37,756 nucleotides of DNA from Halorubrum vacuolatum (GCF_900188065.1 NZ_FZNQ01000023.1:1-37756); one strand, 5' to 3'. Counted from the stretch's first letter, positions 8,302 through 16,543 are shown. The notes: generated by a model not told the origin, from the sequence alone. Numbers and translations: made by a program.

Positions 8302-9486
8302 TCAGCCCGACGCCCGTTCGGCCTCGGTTAAGTAACACTTCGGGTCGGGCGCGAAGGGATCGCCGTGGACGGCGAGCGCACGGAGTCGCGAGCCGCCACG
8401 ACAGATATCCCGATACGCACATCCCTGACAGCGGCCCGTGAGATGGTCCTCCCGCTCGCGAAGCCGTGCCAGAAGCGGGTTCGACTCGTCCGACCAGATC
8501 TCGCCGAACGGCCGGTCCTTGACGTTCCCAAGCGCGTATCCCTGCCAGAACTGTGTGAGGTGGACGTTGCCCACGGGGTCGACGTCGGCAACTCGCTCGC
8601 CGGTCGGATCGCCGCCGTTACGTTCGAGATATCGCCGGACCCGCCCTGCGTGTTCCTCGCCGAACTCCCGACGGGCGTACTCGACGAGGTAGCCCGCGTC
8701 GGCGTAGTTGCCCACGAGCAGCGTCTCGATCTCCTCGCCTTCGTCGTGGTACTCGCGGGTGAGCGTACAGAGCCGGTCGACGGCCTCGCGGGTCGCTTCC
8801 GGGGAGAGGTCGGCGTCGGCGACCTGTGCGCCCCGCCCGCCGTAATCGAGGTGATAAAAACAGAAGCGGTCGACGCCGACGTCGACGAGGAGGTCGACGA
8901 CGCCTTCGAGGTCGGCGACGTTGTGCTCGGTGATCGTGTAGCGCAGCCCCGTCTTCACGCCGACGTCGAGACACGCCTCGATCCCCCGAACCGCCGCGTC
9001 GAACGCGCCCTCCTGCCCGCGGATCCGGTCGTTCCGTGCCCGGAGTCCGTCGACGGAGATGCCGGCGTATTTCAGCCCCGACTCCTGCAGCTCGCGGACG
9101 CGTTCGCGGGTGAGCAGCGTTCCGTTCGTCGAGAGCACCGGCCGGAGGCCGTTGTCGGCGGCGTGTGCGACGAGTTCGGGCAGGTCCTCGCGGACGAGCG
9201 GCTCCCCGCCCGAAAAGAGGACGACCGGGGCCCCGAACTCGGCGAGGTCATCGAGCAGCGCCTTCCCCTCCGCCGTCGTCAGTTCGCCCGGTGCGCCGGT
9301 GTGGTCGGCGGCGGCATAGCAGTGTTCACACCGCAGGTTACACCGCTTCGTCGTGTTCCAGACGACGACGGGCCGCCGCTGGCGCTTCTCCGTGATCTGT
9401 GGTTTCGATGACTCGTCGGCGGCGTCGTATCGGAGGCCGTCGCCCTCGGCGTCGAGCCCGCAGAGGAGTTTGCTCACGGAGATCAT
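8302..9486 (-). CDS. ahbC: Radical SAM/SPASM protein, AhbC-like (haem biosynthesis)
   Basis: This is a 394-residue radical SAM enzyme. The CX3CX2C cluster site is C49, C53, C56 in KRCNLRCEHCYAAAD, SAM-binding GGEPL follows (SGGEPLVREDLPEL), and a SPASM-type auxiliary cluster site lies at the end (C353, C356, C362, C384; CQGCAYRDICRGGSR, DPKCYLTEAE). The opening ISVSKLLCG...LRYD and KPVVVWN-like segment resemble the AhbC/NirJ2 group, whose archaeal member removes two acetate groups from 12,18-didecarboxysirohaem to give iron-coproporphyrin III in the sirohaem-dependent haem route. The AhbC assignment rests on recalled family resemblance, not a search. Its ATG overlaps the stop of the upstream partner gene (ATGA), so the two are translationally coupled. 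Confidence 0.8.
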   Translation of the reverse strand: MISVSKLLCGLDAEGDGLRYDAADESSKPQITEKRQRRPVVVWNTTKRCNLRCEHCYAAADHTGAPGELTTAEGKALLDDLAEFGAPVVLFSGGEPLVREDLPELVAHAADNGLRPVLSTNGTLLTRERVRELQESGLKYAGISVDGLRARNDRIRGQEGAFDAAVRGIEACLDVGVKTGLRYTITEHNVADLEGVVDLLVDVGVDRFCFYHLDYGGRGAQVADADLSPEATREAVDRLCTLTREYHDEGEEIETLLVGNYADAGYLVEYARREFGEEHAGRVRRYLERNGGDPTGERVADVDPVGNVHLTQFWQGYALGNVKDRPFGEIWSDESNPLLARLREREDHLTGRCQGCAYRDICRGGSRLRALAVHGDPFAPDPKCYLTEAERASG

Positions 9487-9920
9487 CTGTCGGAGCCTCC
9501 ATGGTTCGTCATCGGCCGCCCATCGGTTTCGTCGTCGCGGTCGTCCTCCGGAACGACGCCGCCACAGCGGACGAACGGGGTGCCTTCGGTCTCCTCGCGG
9601 ACACGCGGCTCCTCGGTCGACCCGGACGTTTGGGCCGTCCCGTCCCCGTTTTGTGGCGGATCGGCGGACTCCGCCGATCGACCCAACCGCTCGGCGGAGT
9701 ACCGGTGTACCTCGGCCGCGGGCGTCACCCAGATGTCGCGAGCGTACCACCCGAAGAGCTTGCTCGCCTCCTCGTGGGCGACGTCGGGCGTCGGCGCGGC
9801 CACCGTTCCGACGTGTCGCATCGGGTCGGGCGCGTCCTCGCGGAGGAACACCTCGAATCGACGCCCATCCGCCGAGCGTGGTCCACACTCGCCGCCGTTC
9901 CGGTTCGTCTTTTCAACCAT
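9483..9920 (-). CDS. Small radical-SAM partner protein (Htur_1727-like)
   Basis: The 145-residue protein begins at ATG 9920. Residues about 20-70 form a compact PaaB-like unit (FEVFLREDAPDPMRHVGTV, DVAHEEASKLFGWYARDIWV). The rest is a disordered, acidic and proline/serine-rich linker ending in NHGGSDR. Families of such small proteins next to haloarchaeal radical SAM genes are annotated as rSAM-partnered candidate RiPP precursors (Htur_1727 type), and the folded part fits that description. Its stop codon overlaps the ahbC-like start by ATGA. It could be a redox or substrate partner of the radical SAM enzyme, not a peptide precursor; no core peptide pattern with repeated Cys, Ser or Thr is visible. 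The single Cys pair in the tail is poorly placed. Confidence 0.7.
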   Translation of the reverse strand: MVEKTNRNGGECGPRSADGRRFEVFLREDAPDPMRHVGTVAAPTPDVAHEEASKLFGWYARDIWVTPAAEVHRYSAERLGRSAESADPPQNGDGTAQTSGSTEEPRVREETEGTPFVRCGGVVPEDDRDDETDGRPMTNHGGSDR

Positions 9921-10118
9921 ATCGCCTCTTATCCTCCACCCCGCAACCCCATTTCGCGCGTTCCCAACGACTGAAACGCCCACCGAACGTGTTCGGGTCG
10001 ATATATTGGCCCGACGTTCCCGCGGCCCACCGCGGGCCGCCCAGTGGTAATCGACCACATACTACACGAACGTTTATGATATACGGGGGTGTCGGTCGGG
10101 GTGTGCCACCAGTAGTAC
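9921..10118. promoter_or_regulatory. Divergent promoter region with GC hairpin
   Basis: Two AT-rich boxes face away from each other: tcgatatattgg (about 9998-10009), possible TATA for the minus-strand operon with a leader of about 80 nt, and gtttatgatata (10072-10083) for the plus strand. Between them is a perfect 7-bp inverted repeat, gcggccc-accgc-gggccgc (10022-10040), which could be an operator or an RNA hairpin. Confidence 0.4.
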
Positions 10119-10361
10119 ACGACTGAGACCGCTCCTACGTTCACGCGAACCGCCGGCACGGATGCGCCGGACCCCGAGCGGGGACCGATCCCCGAAGCGA
10201 CGTTCGAAACGCCCCCGGATCACGAGGAGGATCCGTCGCTTCCCGACGGCTCGACGGCCGTCGCGTCCGCGCCCCGGCCGTTCGACCCGACCGACACGAC
10301 CCGCCTTCCGAACACGGCGGACGCCGAGAACCGATACGCGGGGTCGCTTCATGTGAGGTGA
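10119..10361 (+). CDS. Acidic open frame lacking a standard start codon
   Basis: The frame is open from just after TAG at 10113 to TGA at 10359-10361, with haloarchaeal composition (TDAPDPERGPIPEATFETPP, DHEEDPSLPDGSTAVAS) and high G/C at third codon positions. It contains no ATG, GTG or TTG before the last few codons. If the ACG at 10119 is read as the start, the protein opens (M)TETAPTFTRTAG, a very ordinary haloarchaeal beginning, and a TATA-like box lies about 40 nt upstream (10072-10083). Explanations are a mutated start (ATG to ACG), use of a non-standard start, a sequence error or a decayed gene. No domain is recognised. It converges on the ATP-grasp gene 33 nt away. Confidence 0.45.
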   Translation, partial: TTETAPTFTRTAGTDAPDPERGPIPEATFETPPDHEEDPSLPDGSTAVASAPRPFDPTDTTRLPNTADAENRYAGSLHVR

Positions 10362-10394
10362 CCCCAGCGCCAGCAATCGCCTTGTGTGAGCCGC

Positions 10395-11705
10395 TCAGGG
10401 GCCGAGGTACCCCCACGCCTGTAAGCGGTCCCCGTCGCCGTCGATCCAGCGCTCGCCGATGTCGTCGCGGTAGTACATGTTCGGCATCACGATCCCGTCG
10501 ATCCGGCGATAACACTGTTCGCGGGCGGCACCCATCGTGTCGCCCTTGCCGGTGACGACGATGGGCATCCCGTTCTCGCCGGCGACACGCCACTGGCCGT
10601 CGACCCGTTTCGCGTCCTCGATGTGGATCCCCTCGTGGCCCTCAGTTCCGAAGACGACGGCGGCGTTGCGGGAGCTCTCGTCGTAGGTTTGCTCGTCGTC
10701 GAACGGGAACGGCGGCAACACGACCCGGACGGCGACCTGATAGCCGTTGTGGACCTCGAAATCGGGCACCTCACCGCGTGCGAGGGCGGCGAAGAACTCG
10801 CCGGTGGACGATTCGATCGACTCCTCCTGTACGGCGATGGTTGGATAGCCGAACCTCGGCGTGAACTCCAACGGATAGATCCCGTCCTCGTTGACGATAC
10901 AGTTGATGTCGATGCTGCCGACGTAGCCCTCCTCGGCGAGCCAGTCCGCAAGCTTTCCGAGCGTTTCTTTAAATAGTCTATTCTGGCCGGCCCAGAACAT
11001 CGAGGTCCCCATCTCGCCGGTGGACGGCCCGATGTTGCCGGGAAAGAGCTTCTTGTGCTCGAAGTTGAAGTTCACCCGGTCGATGAACCGTTCGCCGTTG
11101 AAAAAGCCGCAGATGGCCACCTCGACGCCCTCGACTTTCCGCTGCAGCTGAAAGCCCTTCATCCGGTGGCCCCACGCCTTTTTATACGCCTGTAGGACGT
11201 CGACGACGTCGCTGCCGTCGTCCTCGTTGCCGACGTAGAGCAGCCGTTTGACGTTCTGTACCTCCCCGAGCGGTTTGATGACGTACGGGGCCGGGTGCTC
11301 CCGAACGTGAGCGATCCCGTCGTCGAAGTCATGGAAGCTATGATGGTCGATCGTGTCCACACCGTGGTTCTCCAGGACCGCCATCGCGTAGCCGCGGTCC
11401 TCCTCCAGCCTGTCGGTGTTCTCCGTCCCGCCGATCACTGCCTTCCCCGCCGCTCTGAGCTCCTCCGCGAGCGCGCCGGTGCCGATGTCGCCGCCGACCC
11501 AGATGTCATCGAAGACGATCACGTCGGCCCAGTCGACCTCCGCGCGCCAGTCGTCGGTTTTGGGAACGAATCCGTCGCCGATCTCCCGATCGCTTTCGGC
11601 CGCGATGAAGTATTTGACCTCGTAGCCCTCCCGGTGAACCTGCCAGGCGAGGTCGGTGATCAGCGCCGAGTCGGCGGAGACGAACAGAAAGTGCGTCGCG
11701 TTCAT
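10395..11705 (-). CDS. PurD-like ATP-grasp ligase
   Basis: From ATG 11705 the protein has 436 residues. It shows the layout of phosphoribosylamine-glycine ligase: an N-terminal Rossmann-like part (HFLFVSADSALITDLAWQ), an ATP-grasp core with APYVIKPLGE, FQLQRKVEGVEVAICGFFNG and the metal site GSIDINCIV followed by LEFTPRFGYPT, and a small C-terminal domain ending QCYRRIDGIVMPN. Motifs differ enough from classical PurD that another amine or glycine-like acceptor is possible; haloarchaea commonly carry such a paralogue. The frame extends five codons to 11720, but the TATA box at 11729-11736 puts the transcript start close to 11705, so a leaderless start there is preferred. Confidence 0.75.
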   Translation of the reverse strand: MNATHFLFVSADSALITDLAWQVHREGYEVKYFIAAESDREIGDGFVPKTDDWRAEVDWADVIVFDDIWVGGDIGTGALAEELRAAGKAVIGGTENTDRLEEDRGYAMAVLENHGVDTIDHHSFHDFDDGIAHVREHPAPYVIKPLGEVQNVKRLLYVGNEDDGSDVVDVLQAYKKAWGHRMKGFQLQRKVEGVEVAICGFFNGERFIDRVNFNFEHKKLFPGNIGPSTGEMGTSMFWAGQNRLFKETLGKLADWLAEEGYVGSIDINCIVNEDGIYPLEFTPRFGYPTIAVQEESIESSTGEFFAALARGEVPDFEVHNGYQVAVRVVLPPFPFDDEQTYDESSRNAAVVFGTEGHEGIHIEDAKRVDGQWRVAGENGMPIVVTGKGDTMGAAREQCYRRIDGIVMPNMYYRDDIGERWIDGDGDRLQAWGYLGP

Positions 11706-11727
11706 GCACCCGTCTCTCATGGGGTCT

Positions 11728-11738
11728 ACTTAAATACG
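11728..11738 (-). promoter_or_regulatory. TATA box of the PurD-like gene
   Basis: Read on the minus strand, cgtatttaagt is centred about 28 nt before the ATG at 11705. This decides between the two in-frame ATGs in favour of the inner one. Confidence 0.65.
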
Positions 11739-11895
11739 AGCCGGCGGCTCCGACGGCGTCGCCGTGGATCGTGTGTCGCTCTGGCTGGTTGACGCGTGCG
11801 TAAGCGATCGTGAGCGCTCGGCACCCGTGTTTATATACTCGGGCCGGACGATGTGGGACGCTTATCAACCCGACGCGACTATCTTCGGGTGCCCA

Positions 11896-12546
11896 ATGGT
11901 CTCCCCGTTCGACGTGTTGGGGGTCGACGTCGACGCCGATGACGACGAGATCCGTCGCGCCTACCGCGAGCGTATCAAGCAGGTCCATCCGGATCAGGGC
12001 GGGAGCCTCGAGGAGTTTCAGCTCGTCCGACGCGCGTACAGTCAACTCACGGAAGACGACCGAAACGGTGACCGGGACGAGGACCTCGCCTCGGTCGACC
12101 TCCGGGAAGAGGATGCGGGGATGCGAGCCACCCGCGTCGAGTTCCTCGATTACGAGGTGGTCGACGACTACGGTTGGTCGCTTACGGACCCGGATCTGTT
12201 CGAGAAGGCGGCGGAAGCCGACCTCGGGGAGACGGATTACGGCCGGCTGCTCGTCGAGCCGACCGAGACGCTGTTGGAGGCGGCGGAGGGTCGCGGCTTC
12301 ACCTGGCCGTTCTCCTGTCGAGGCGGGGCGTGTGCGAACTGCGCGGTCTATCTCGCGGCGGGTGAGCTCTCACAGCCGGCGAACACGATCCTCCCCGAGG
12401 AACTCGCCGAGCGCGGCTTCCGGCTCTCGTGTAACGGCTATCCCGCCTCGGACCGTCTGCAGATCGTTTTTAATCTGAAAACCCTCCCGGAACTCGATGA
12501 CCTGATGTTGCCGCCGGGGCCGTTCAGACGCGCGCAGTCGGATTGA
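11896..12546 (+). CDS. J-domain/[2Fe-2S] ferredoxin fusion
   Basis: The 216-residue protein joins two modules. Residues 1-55 form a short J domain with the HPD tripeptide at 31-33 (IKQVHPDQGG). Residues about 85-205 form a plant-type ferredoxin with ligands C141, C146, C149 and C179 (FSCRGGACANCAVY, RLSCNGYP). Ferredoxin of this type is the main electron carrier for haloarchaeal 2-oxoacid oxidoreductases. The J domain suggests recruitment by DnaK or a role in cluster loading. The start at 11896 places conserved J-domain sequence at residue 4, and a TATA-like stretch (cttatcaacc, 11860-11869) lies about 30 nt upstream. The longer frame from 11764 has unremarkable upstream codons. Confidence 0.88.
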   Translation: MVSPFDVLGVDVDADDDEIRRAYRERIKQVHPDQGGSLEEFQLVRRAYSQLTEDDRNGDRDEDLASVDLREEDAGMRATRVEFLDYEVVDDYGWSLTDPDLFEKAAEADLGETDYGRLLVEPTETLLEAAEGRGFTWPFSCRGGACANCAVYLAAGELSQPANTILPEELAERGFRLSCNGYPASDRLQIVFNLKTLPELDDLMLPPGPFRRAQSD

Positions 12547-12646
12547 TCGACCGCGGTACTCTTCGTACGTGTTCGTCCACGGTTTATGCCGTCCGTGAGC
12601 GATTCGAAGCGAAACCATTAGGATCGTTACGACCGGACGTCCCGAT

Positions 12647-12949
12647 ATGTCCGATGAGATAAACGTCGACGTTGAGGTCGAGGTCGAGGTGGATCCGGAC
12701 GAACTGGAGATCGACGTCGGGAACAAAAAGGAGGCGACGGCCGAACTCGAGACCGAAGGCCTCGAGATCGAAGTCGAAGTCGAGATCGACATCGAGGAAC
12801 CGGCGGACGACGGAGGCGAGTCGACAGGCGACGCAGACGAGTCAGCGGCCGACGAAAGCGAGGAGAGCGGCGAAAGCGACGGGAGCGAGGAGAGCGGCGA
12901 AAGCGACGAAAGCGAGGGGCGCGACGGCACCGAAACTGGAGACGCCTAA
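12647..12949 (+). CDS. Highly acidic low-complexity protein
   Basis: The 100-residue protein is almost entirely acidic. Residues 5-55 alternate valine/isoleucine with Glu/Asp (VDVEVEVEVDPDELEIDV, LEIEVEVEIDIEEP), which could form beta strands; the remainder is a Ser/Glu/Asp/Gly tail built from imperfect EESGESDGS-like repeats. It resembles haloarchaeal small amphitropic or disordered proteins but no family is recognised. It stands alone between the ferredoxin fusion and the convergent gene at 13007. Confidence 0.6.
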   Translation: MSDEINVDVEVEVEVDPDELEIDVGNKKEATAELETEGLEIEVEVEIDIEEPADDGGESTGDADESAADESEESGESDGSEESGESDESEGRDGTETGDA

Positions 12950-13006
12950 CCGATCGCGTTGCAAACGGATCAAGCTTCGCCCTCGTTTTAACGTCGATAC
13001 CCGCGG

Positions 13007-13279
13007 CTACATCCCCATATCCGCAGCGTCCTCCGGAACGGGCAGGTCGCCGACGGCGACGCCGAGCAGCTCGGCGGCGTGATCGAGCGCCATGTCGAAG
13101 CCGTAGTAGCGCTCCAGTTCGTCGCCGTCCGGGCCCGTTCGAACCTTCAACATCGCGTAGCCGTCGACGTTCTGTGCCACCGTCGCCGCCCGTCCGTCCG
13201 TGGAGAAGGTGAGCAGTCGCTCGCCGTCTGCCACCTCATAGCGCGCCGTCACGCCGTCCGCCTCCGTGGTCTCGACCAT
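13007..13279 (-). CDS. Small haloarchaeal protein of unknown function
   Basis: From ATG 13279 (MVETTEADGVTARYEV) there are 90 residues with alternating beta-like strands (RLLTFSTDGRAATVAQNVDG, YAMLKVRTGPDG) and a terminal acidic helix (DHAAELLGVAVGDLP). It looks like a conserved single-domain haloarchaeal protein (DUF7111-like by recall, unverified). Thirty further in-frame upstream codons to 13369 are rich in Arg and Ser and are likely untranslated. Confidence 0.65.
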   Translation of the reverse strand: MVETTEADGVTARYEVADGERLLTFSTDGRAATVAQNVDGYAMLKVRTGPDGDELERYYGFDMALDHAAELLGVAVGDLPVPEDAADMGM

Positions 13280-13362
13280 ATCTCCCGTACGTACCGATCG
13301 GTGTCGTATCTGTCGGTCAGCGTCGTCGATGCGGCTACCCGATCCGGCTTTTGATGGACGAT

Positions 13363-13755
13363 TCACCACGCGGTACGGAGCTGCTCCGGGACGACGAGGC
13401 GCTCCACGAGGGCGACGAGAACGACCCCGGCGAGCGCCCCCACAACGAGGCCATGAAACGACGTCACGAGCGGCAGCTCGAACGCCAACGAGACGCCGAT
13501 CCAGAGCGGTACGAGAAGCATCGCGACGCCGAAGGCGACCAGCCCAAGTCGGTCACGGGTTGGCACCTCGTATCTGACCCGAACGATCCATCCCACCGGG
13601 CCGACGAGAAGGGCGGCGAGGCCGGCGGCGATCGCCATCGTGGTCCACGGGATCGGTTCCGCGGTCGCGACGACGAACACACTTTGGAGGGCGAAAAGGA
13701 TGACGAGGAGCCACGTCAGTATCCGTCGTCGTCGGTCGGTGAGGACTCGCGACAT
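13363..13755 (-). CDS. Four-helix membrane protein
   Basis: From ATG 13755 the product has 130 residues with four hydrophobic segments: ILTWLLVILFALQSVFVV, TMAIAAGLAALLVGPVGWIV, LVAFGVAMLLVPLWIGVSL and GLVVGALAGVVLVALVERLV. A positively charged N-terminus (SRVLTDRRRR) suggests it is cytoplasmic. The family is unknown. The opposite strand is also open across this stretch, but its product is the charged, low-hydrophobicity mirror image expected of a shadow frame. The gene is divergent from the radical SAM gene at 13866. Confidence 0.7.
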   Translation of the reverse strand: MSRVLTDRRRRILTWLLVILFALQSVFVVATAEPIPWTTMAIAAGLAALLVGPVGWIVRVRYEVPTRDRLGLVAFGVAMLLVPLWIGVSLAFELPLVTSFHGLVVGALAGVVLVALVERLVVPEQLRTAW

Positions 13756-13865
13756 GTGCGTAACCTTTCGGGCCGGTAACATGTATGGTTCGGTCGGATC
13801 CCCGCCGAGCCGATCGGCGACCATCCGCATCCTTTTCACGGCTCGACCGACTACGGCCGGCAACC

Positions 13866-15683
13866 ATGACCGATCCGGCCGAATTGCGGGTGACGATCGT
13901 CGACGGCTACGTCGACGAGCCCGCCCACTTCGGGGTGCCGCCGTACCTCTCGACGTATCCGCGCTACACGGCCGGCGCGCTGGTTGACGCGGGCGTCCCC
14001 GCCGACCGGATCGTTTACCATACGATCGACGAACTCCGTGAGGACCGATCGAAGCGCGCCGACGTGGCGAACGCCGACCTGCTGATCTACGTCGGCGGCA
14101 TGACCGTCCCGGGGAAGTACGTCGGCGGGACGCCGGCGGAGCCTGATGAAGTCCGCGAACTCGGCTGGACCGCGGACGGAACCACCCTCCTCGGTGGGCC
14201 GGTCCGCTTCGGCGTCGGCGAGGAAAACGCGGGGGCGACCGAGACGGAGCGCGACGACCTCGATTACGACTTCGTCGCGAAAGGCGACGTCGAGGCGGCC
14301 GCCCACGACCTCGTCGCGAACGGGCTTGAGGGGTTCGGGGATCGGATGCGCGACGTCCCGGAGGCGGACCGCTGGGCGGCCGCCGGCGCGTTCATCGTCG
14401 AACAGCACCCGAACCACCCGGACTACCTCATCTGTGAGCTGGAGACCGCCCGTGGCTGTGCCTACCGCTGCTCGTTCTGCACGGAGCCGTTGTACGGAAA
14501 CCCGTCGTTCCGTCCGGCCCGATCGGTCGTCGAGGAGGTCGACGCGCTCTCCGATCGCGGGGTACAACACTTCCGGCTCGGCCGACAGGCCGACATCCTC
14601 GCGTTCGGCGGCGACGGGGAGGCCCCGAACCCGGACGCGCTGCGGGCGCTCTACGGCGGGATTCGGGAGGTCGCCCCCGACCTCCGGACGCTCCACCTCG
14701 ACAACATGAATCCGGTGACGATCGTTGACTACCCCGAGGCCTCCCGGGAGGCGATCCGGATCATCGCCGAGCACAACACCCCCGGCGACACCGCCGCGTT
14801 CGGGCTCGAATCGGCCGATCCGGTCGTCCGCGAGGAGAACGACCTGCTCGTCTCCGCCGAGGAGTGTCTGGAGGCCGTCCGCGTCGTCAACGAGGAGGGC
14901 GGCTGGCGACCGGGGGACGGTCCGGAGACGACCCCCGACGGAACGGGTCGCGTGACCGGCCCGTCCACCGGGCCGGACGCCTCCCTGCGGCTCCCGAAAC
15001 TCCTCCCCGGTATCAACCTCGTTCACGGGCTCGCGGGCGAGCGCGAGGAGACGTTCGCGCACAACGAGCGGTTCCTCCAGCGCGTCTACGACGAGGGGCT
15101 CATGCTCCGGCGGATCAATATCCGGCAGGTGATGGCGTTCGCGGGCACCGAGATGGCGAAGACGGGCGCACGGATCGCCCACGATCACAAACGACTTTTC
15201 AAGGAGTACAAGCGCCGCGTCCGCGAGAGCATCGACAATCCGATGCTCAAACGGGTGGTGCCGCCGGGGACGATCCTCCCGGACGTACACCTCGAATATC
15301 ACCAGGACGGCCGAACGTTCGGCCGCCAGCTCGGAACCTACGCCCTGCTCGTGGCGGTCCCCGGCGAACGCGAACTGGGGGCGACGTTGGACGTCGCGAT
15401 CACCGACCACGGCTACCGCTCGGTCACGGGCGTCCCCTACCCGCTGGATATCAACGCCGCCTCGATGGCCGAACTGACCGCGATCCCCGGGATCAACCGC
15501 GGGACCGCAGGCGACGTGATCGTCGGCCGTCCGTACTCCTCGATCGACGAGGTCGATGTCGGCGTCGCCGACCTCTCACGCTTCGCCGTCGTCGGGGACG
15601 ATCCGGTGTCGATACCGGGCCGCGACCGTCCCGGGGTGGGACCGGGAGCGCCGGCCGAATCGACGCTCGGGAGCGACGATTGA
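13866..15683 (+). CDS. Radical SAM protein with C-terminal HhH motif (COG1031-like)
   Basis: This is a 605-residue protein. Residues 8-190 form a B12-binding-like Rossmann domain (LRVTIVDGYVDEPAHFG). The radical SAM cluster is C198, C202, C205 in ARGCAYRCSFCTEPLYG. Residues about 240-300 include the SAM-binding strands (HFRLGRQADILAFGGDG). Near residues 540-570 lies a helix-hairpin-helix (INAASMAELTAIPGINRG), a nucleic-acid-binding element. This arrangement is seen in archaeal COG1031 proteins, whose substrate is not established; an RNA or DNA target is inferred from the HhH. A Gly/Pro/Thr-rich insert (about residues 365-385) interrupts the core. Its stop codon shares a base with the ATG of the next gene (TGATG). 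Confidence 0.82.
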   Translation: MTDPAELRVTIVDGYVDEPAHFGVPPYLSTYPRYTAGALVDAGVPADRIVYHTIDELREDRSKRADVANADLLIYVGGMTVPGKYVGGTPAEPDEVRELGWTADGTTLLGGPVRFGVGEENAGATETERDDLDYDFVAKGDVEAAAHDLVANGLEGFGDRMRDVPEADRWAAAGAFIVEQHPNHPDYLICELETARGCAYRCSFCTEPLYGNPSFRPARSVVEEVDALSDRGVQHFRLGRQADILAFGGDGEAPNPDALRALYGGIREVAPDLRTLHLDNMNPVTIVDYPEASREAIRIIAEHNTPGDTAAFGLESADPVVREENDLLVSAEECLEAVRVVNEEGGWRPGDGPETTPDGTGRVTGPSTGPDASLRLPKLLPGINLVHGLAGEREETFAHNERFLQRVYDEGLMLRRINIRQVMAFAGTEMAKTGARIAHDHKRLFKEYKRRVRESIDNPMLKRVVPPGTILPDVHLEYHQDGRTFGRQLGTYALLVAVPGERELGATLDVAITDHGYRSVTGVPYPLDINAASMAELTAIPGINRGTAGDVIVGRPYSSIDEVDVGVADLSRFAVVGDDPVSIPGRDRPGVGPGAPAESTLGSDD

Positions 15684-16543
15684 TGGGTCGCCCGGCCGGG
15701 GGGCCCGAATCGGCGGTCGTTCGACGGATACCTGTCCCCGTGGAGACGACCGCACCGGGGGGAACGACGAACGCATACGTGATCGACGTGCCGGGTGGCG
15801 ATGCGGACCGAACCCGCATCCTCGTCGATCCGGGCGCGCGGAGCGACGCCCTCGACGCTGCCGTCCTCGGACTCGATGAATCCTCCGATCCGATGACAGG
15901 GGTCGACTCCATCGCCGTCACCCACACCCATCCGGATCACGTCGGGGCGGCCGACGCGTACGCCGAAGCGACCGGTGCGACCGTCCTCGCCCACGCCGAC
16001 CACGTCGAACGGTTCCGTTCGGCGACCGGCGTCGATCCGGAGGCGACGATAGCGGACGGGGACACCATCGGATCGACGAACGTGGAGGTGCTCGAAACCC
16101 CCGGGCACGCCCCGGATGGCCTCTCGTTTCGGGTTCCCGGACGAGAGCAAGCAGGTGGCGATTCGATCCTCATCGGCGATCTCGCGGTCGAAACCGGCAG
16201 CGTCGCGGTCGCGGTACCGGACGGCGACCTGCGTGCATACCTCGCGAGCCTTGAGCGCCTCCGCGAAAGCGGCGCTTCTCGACTGTGGCCGGGTCATGGG
16301 CCCGTGATCACGGATCCGGCGGCGACGTGTACGAGACTGATCGAGCATCGTCTGGAGCGGGAGCGCCGCATCCTCGATGCGATCGATGCCGGCGCGAGCG
16401 ACGTGGAGGGGGTGCTCGAGGCGGCCTATCGAAGGGACCTTTCGGGCGTCGAGGGGTTGGCGCGACGGACGGTGCTCGCCCATCTCGGGAAGCTCGTCGC
16501 GGACGGCCGGATCGACCGGTCGTGGATCGAGGATGCACGGTAG
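15683..16543 (+). CDS. Metallo-beta-lactamase-fold hydrolase (LACTB2-like)
   Basis: In 286 residues it has the MBL metal motif THTHPDH (H81, H83, D85, H86), H142 in ETPGHAPDG, D166 in LIGDLAVE and H205 in LWPGHGPVI. A C-terminal winged-helix-like part (EGVLEAAYRRDLSGV, LGKLVADGRIDR) is characteristic of the LACTB2/glyoxalase-II-like branch, some members of which are RNA endonucleases. ATG 15683 overlaps the stop of the radical SAM/HhH gene by one base, so the two are co-translated and may act on the same substrate. It converges on cbiZ, 78 nt away. Confidence 0.85.
   Translation: MGRPAGGPESAVVRRIPVPVETTAPGGTTNAYVIDVPGGDADRTRILVDPGARSDALDAAVLGLDESSDPMTGVDSIAVTHTHPDHVGAADAYAEATGATVLAHADHVERFRSATGVDPEATIADGDTIGSTNVEVLETPGHAPDGLSFRVPGREQAGGDSILIGDLAVETGSVAVAVPDGDLRAYLASLERLRESGASRLWPGHGPVITDPAATCTRLIEHRLERERRILDAIDAGASDVEGVLEAAYRRDLSGVEGLARRTVLAHLGKLVADGRIDRSWIEDAR

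Noticed and set aside
8365..9411. Long plus-strand open frame over the ahbC-like gene
   Set aside because: The opposite strand shows complete radical SAM and SPASM motifs, so the 348-codon frame is a shadow.
10162..10356. Basic Arg-rich plus-strand frame with a standard ATG
   Set aside because: Its Arg/Pro/Thr-rich product is unlike haloarchaeal proteins; the acidic frame at 10119-10361 has the right composition.
13351..13779. Plus-strand open frame over the four-helix membrane protein
   Set aside because: Its product is the charged mirror of a hydrophobic protein, with runs of Arg, Asp and Glu typical of a shadow frame in G+C-rich DNA.
13851..15410. 519-codon minus-strand frame over the radical SAM/HhH gene
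   Set aside because: No motif is recognisable, and the plus strand carries a full radical SAM protein with overlap to the next gene.
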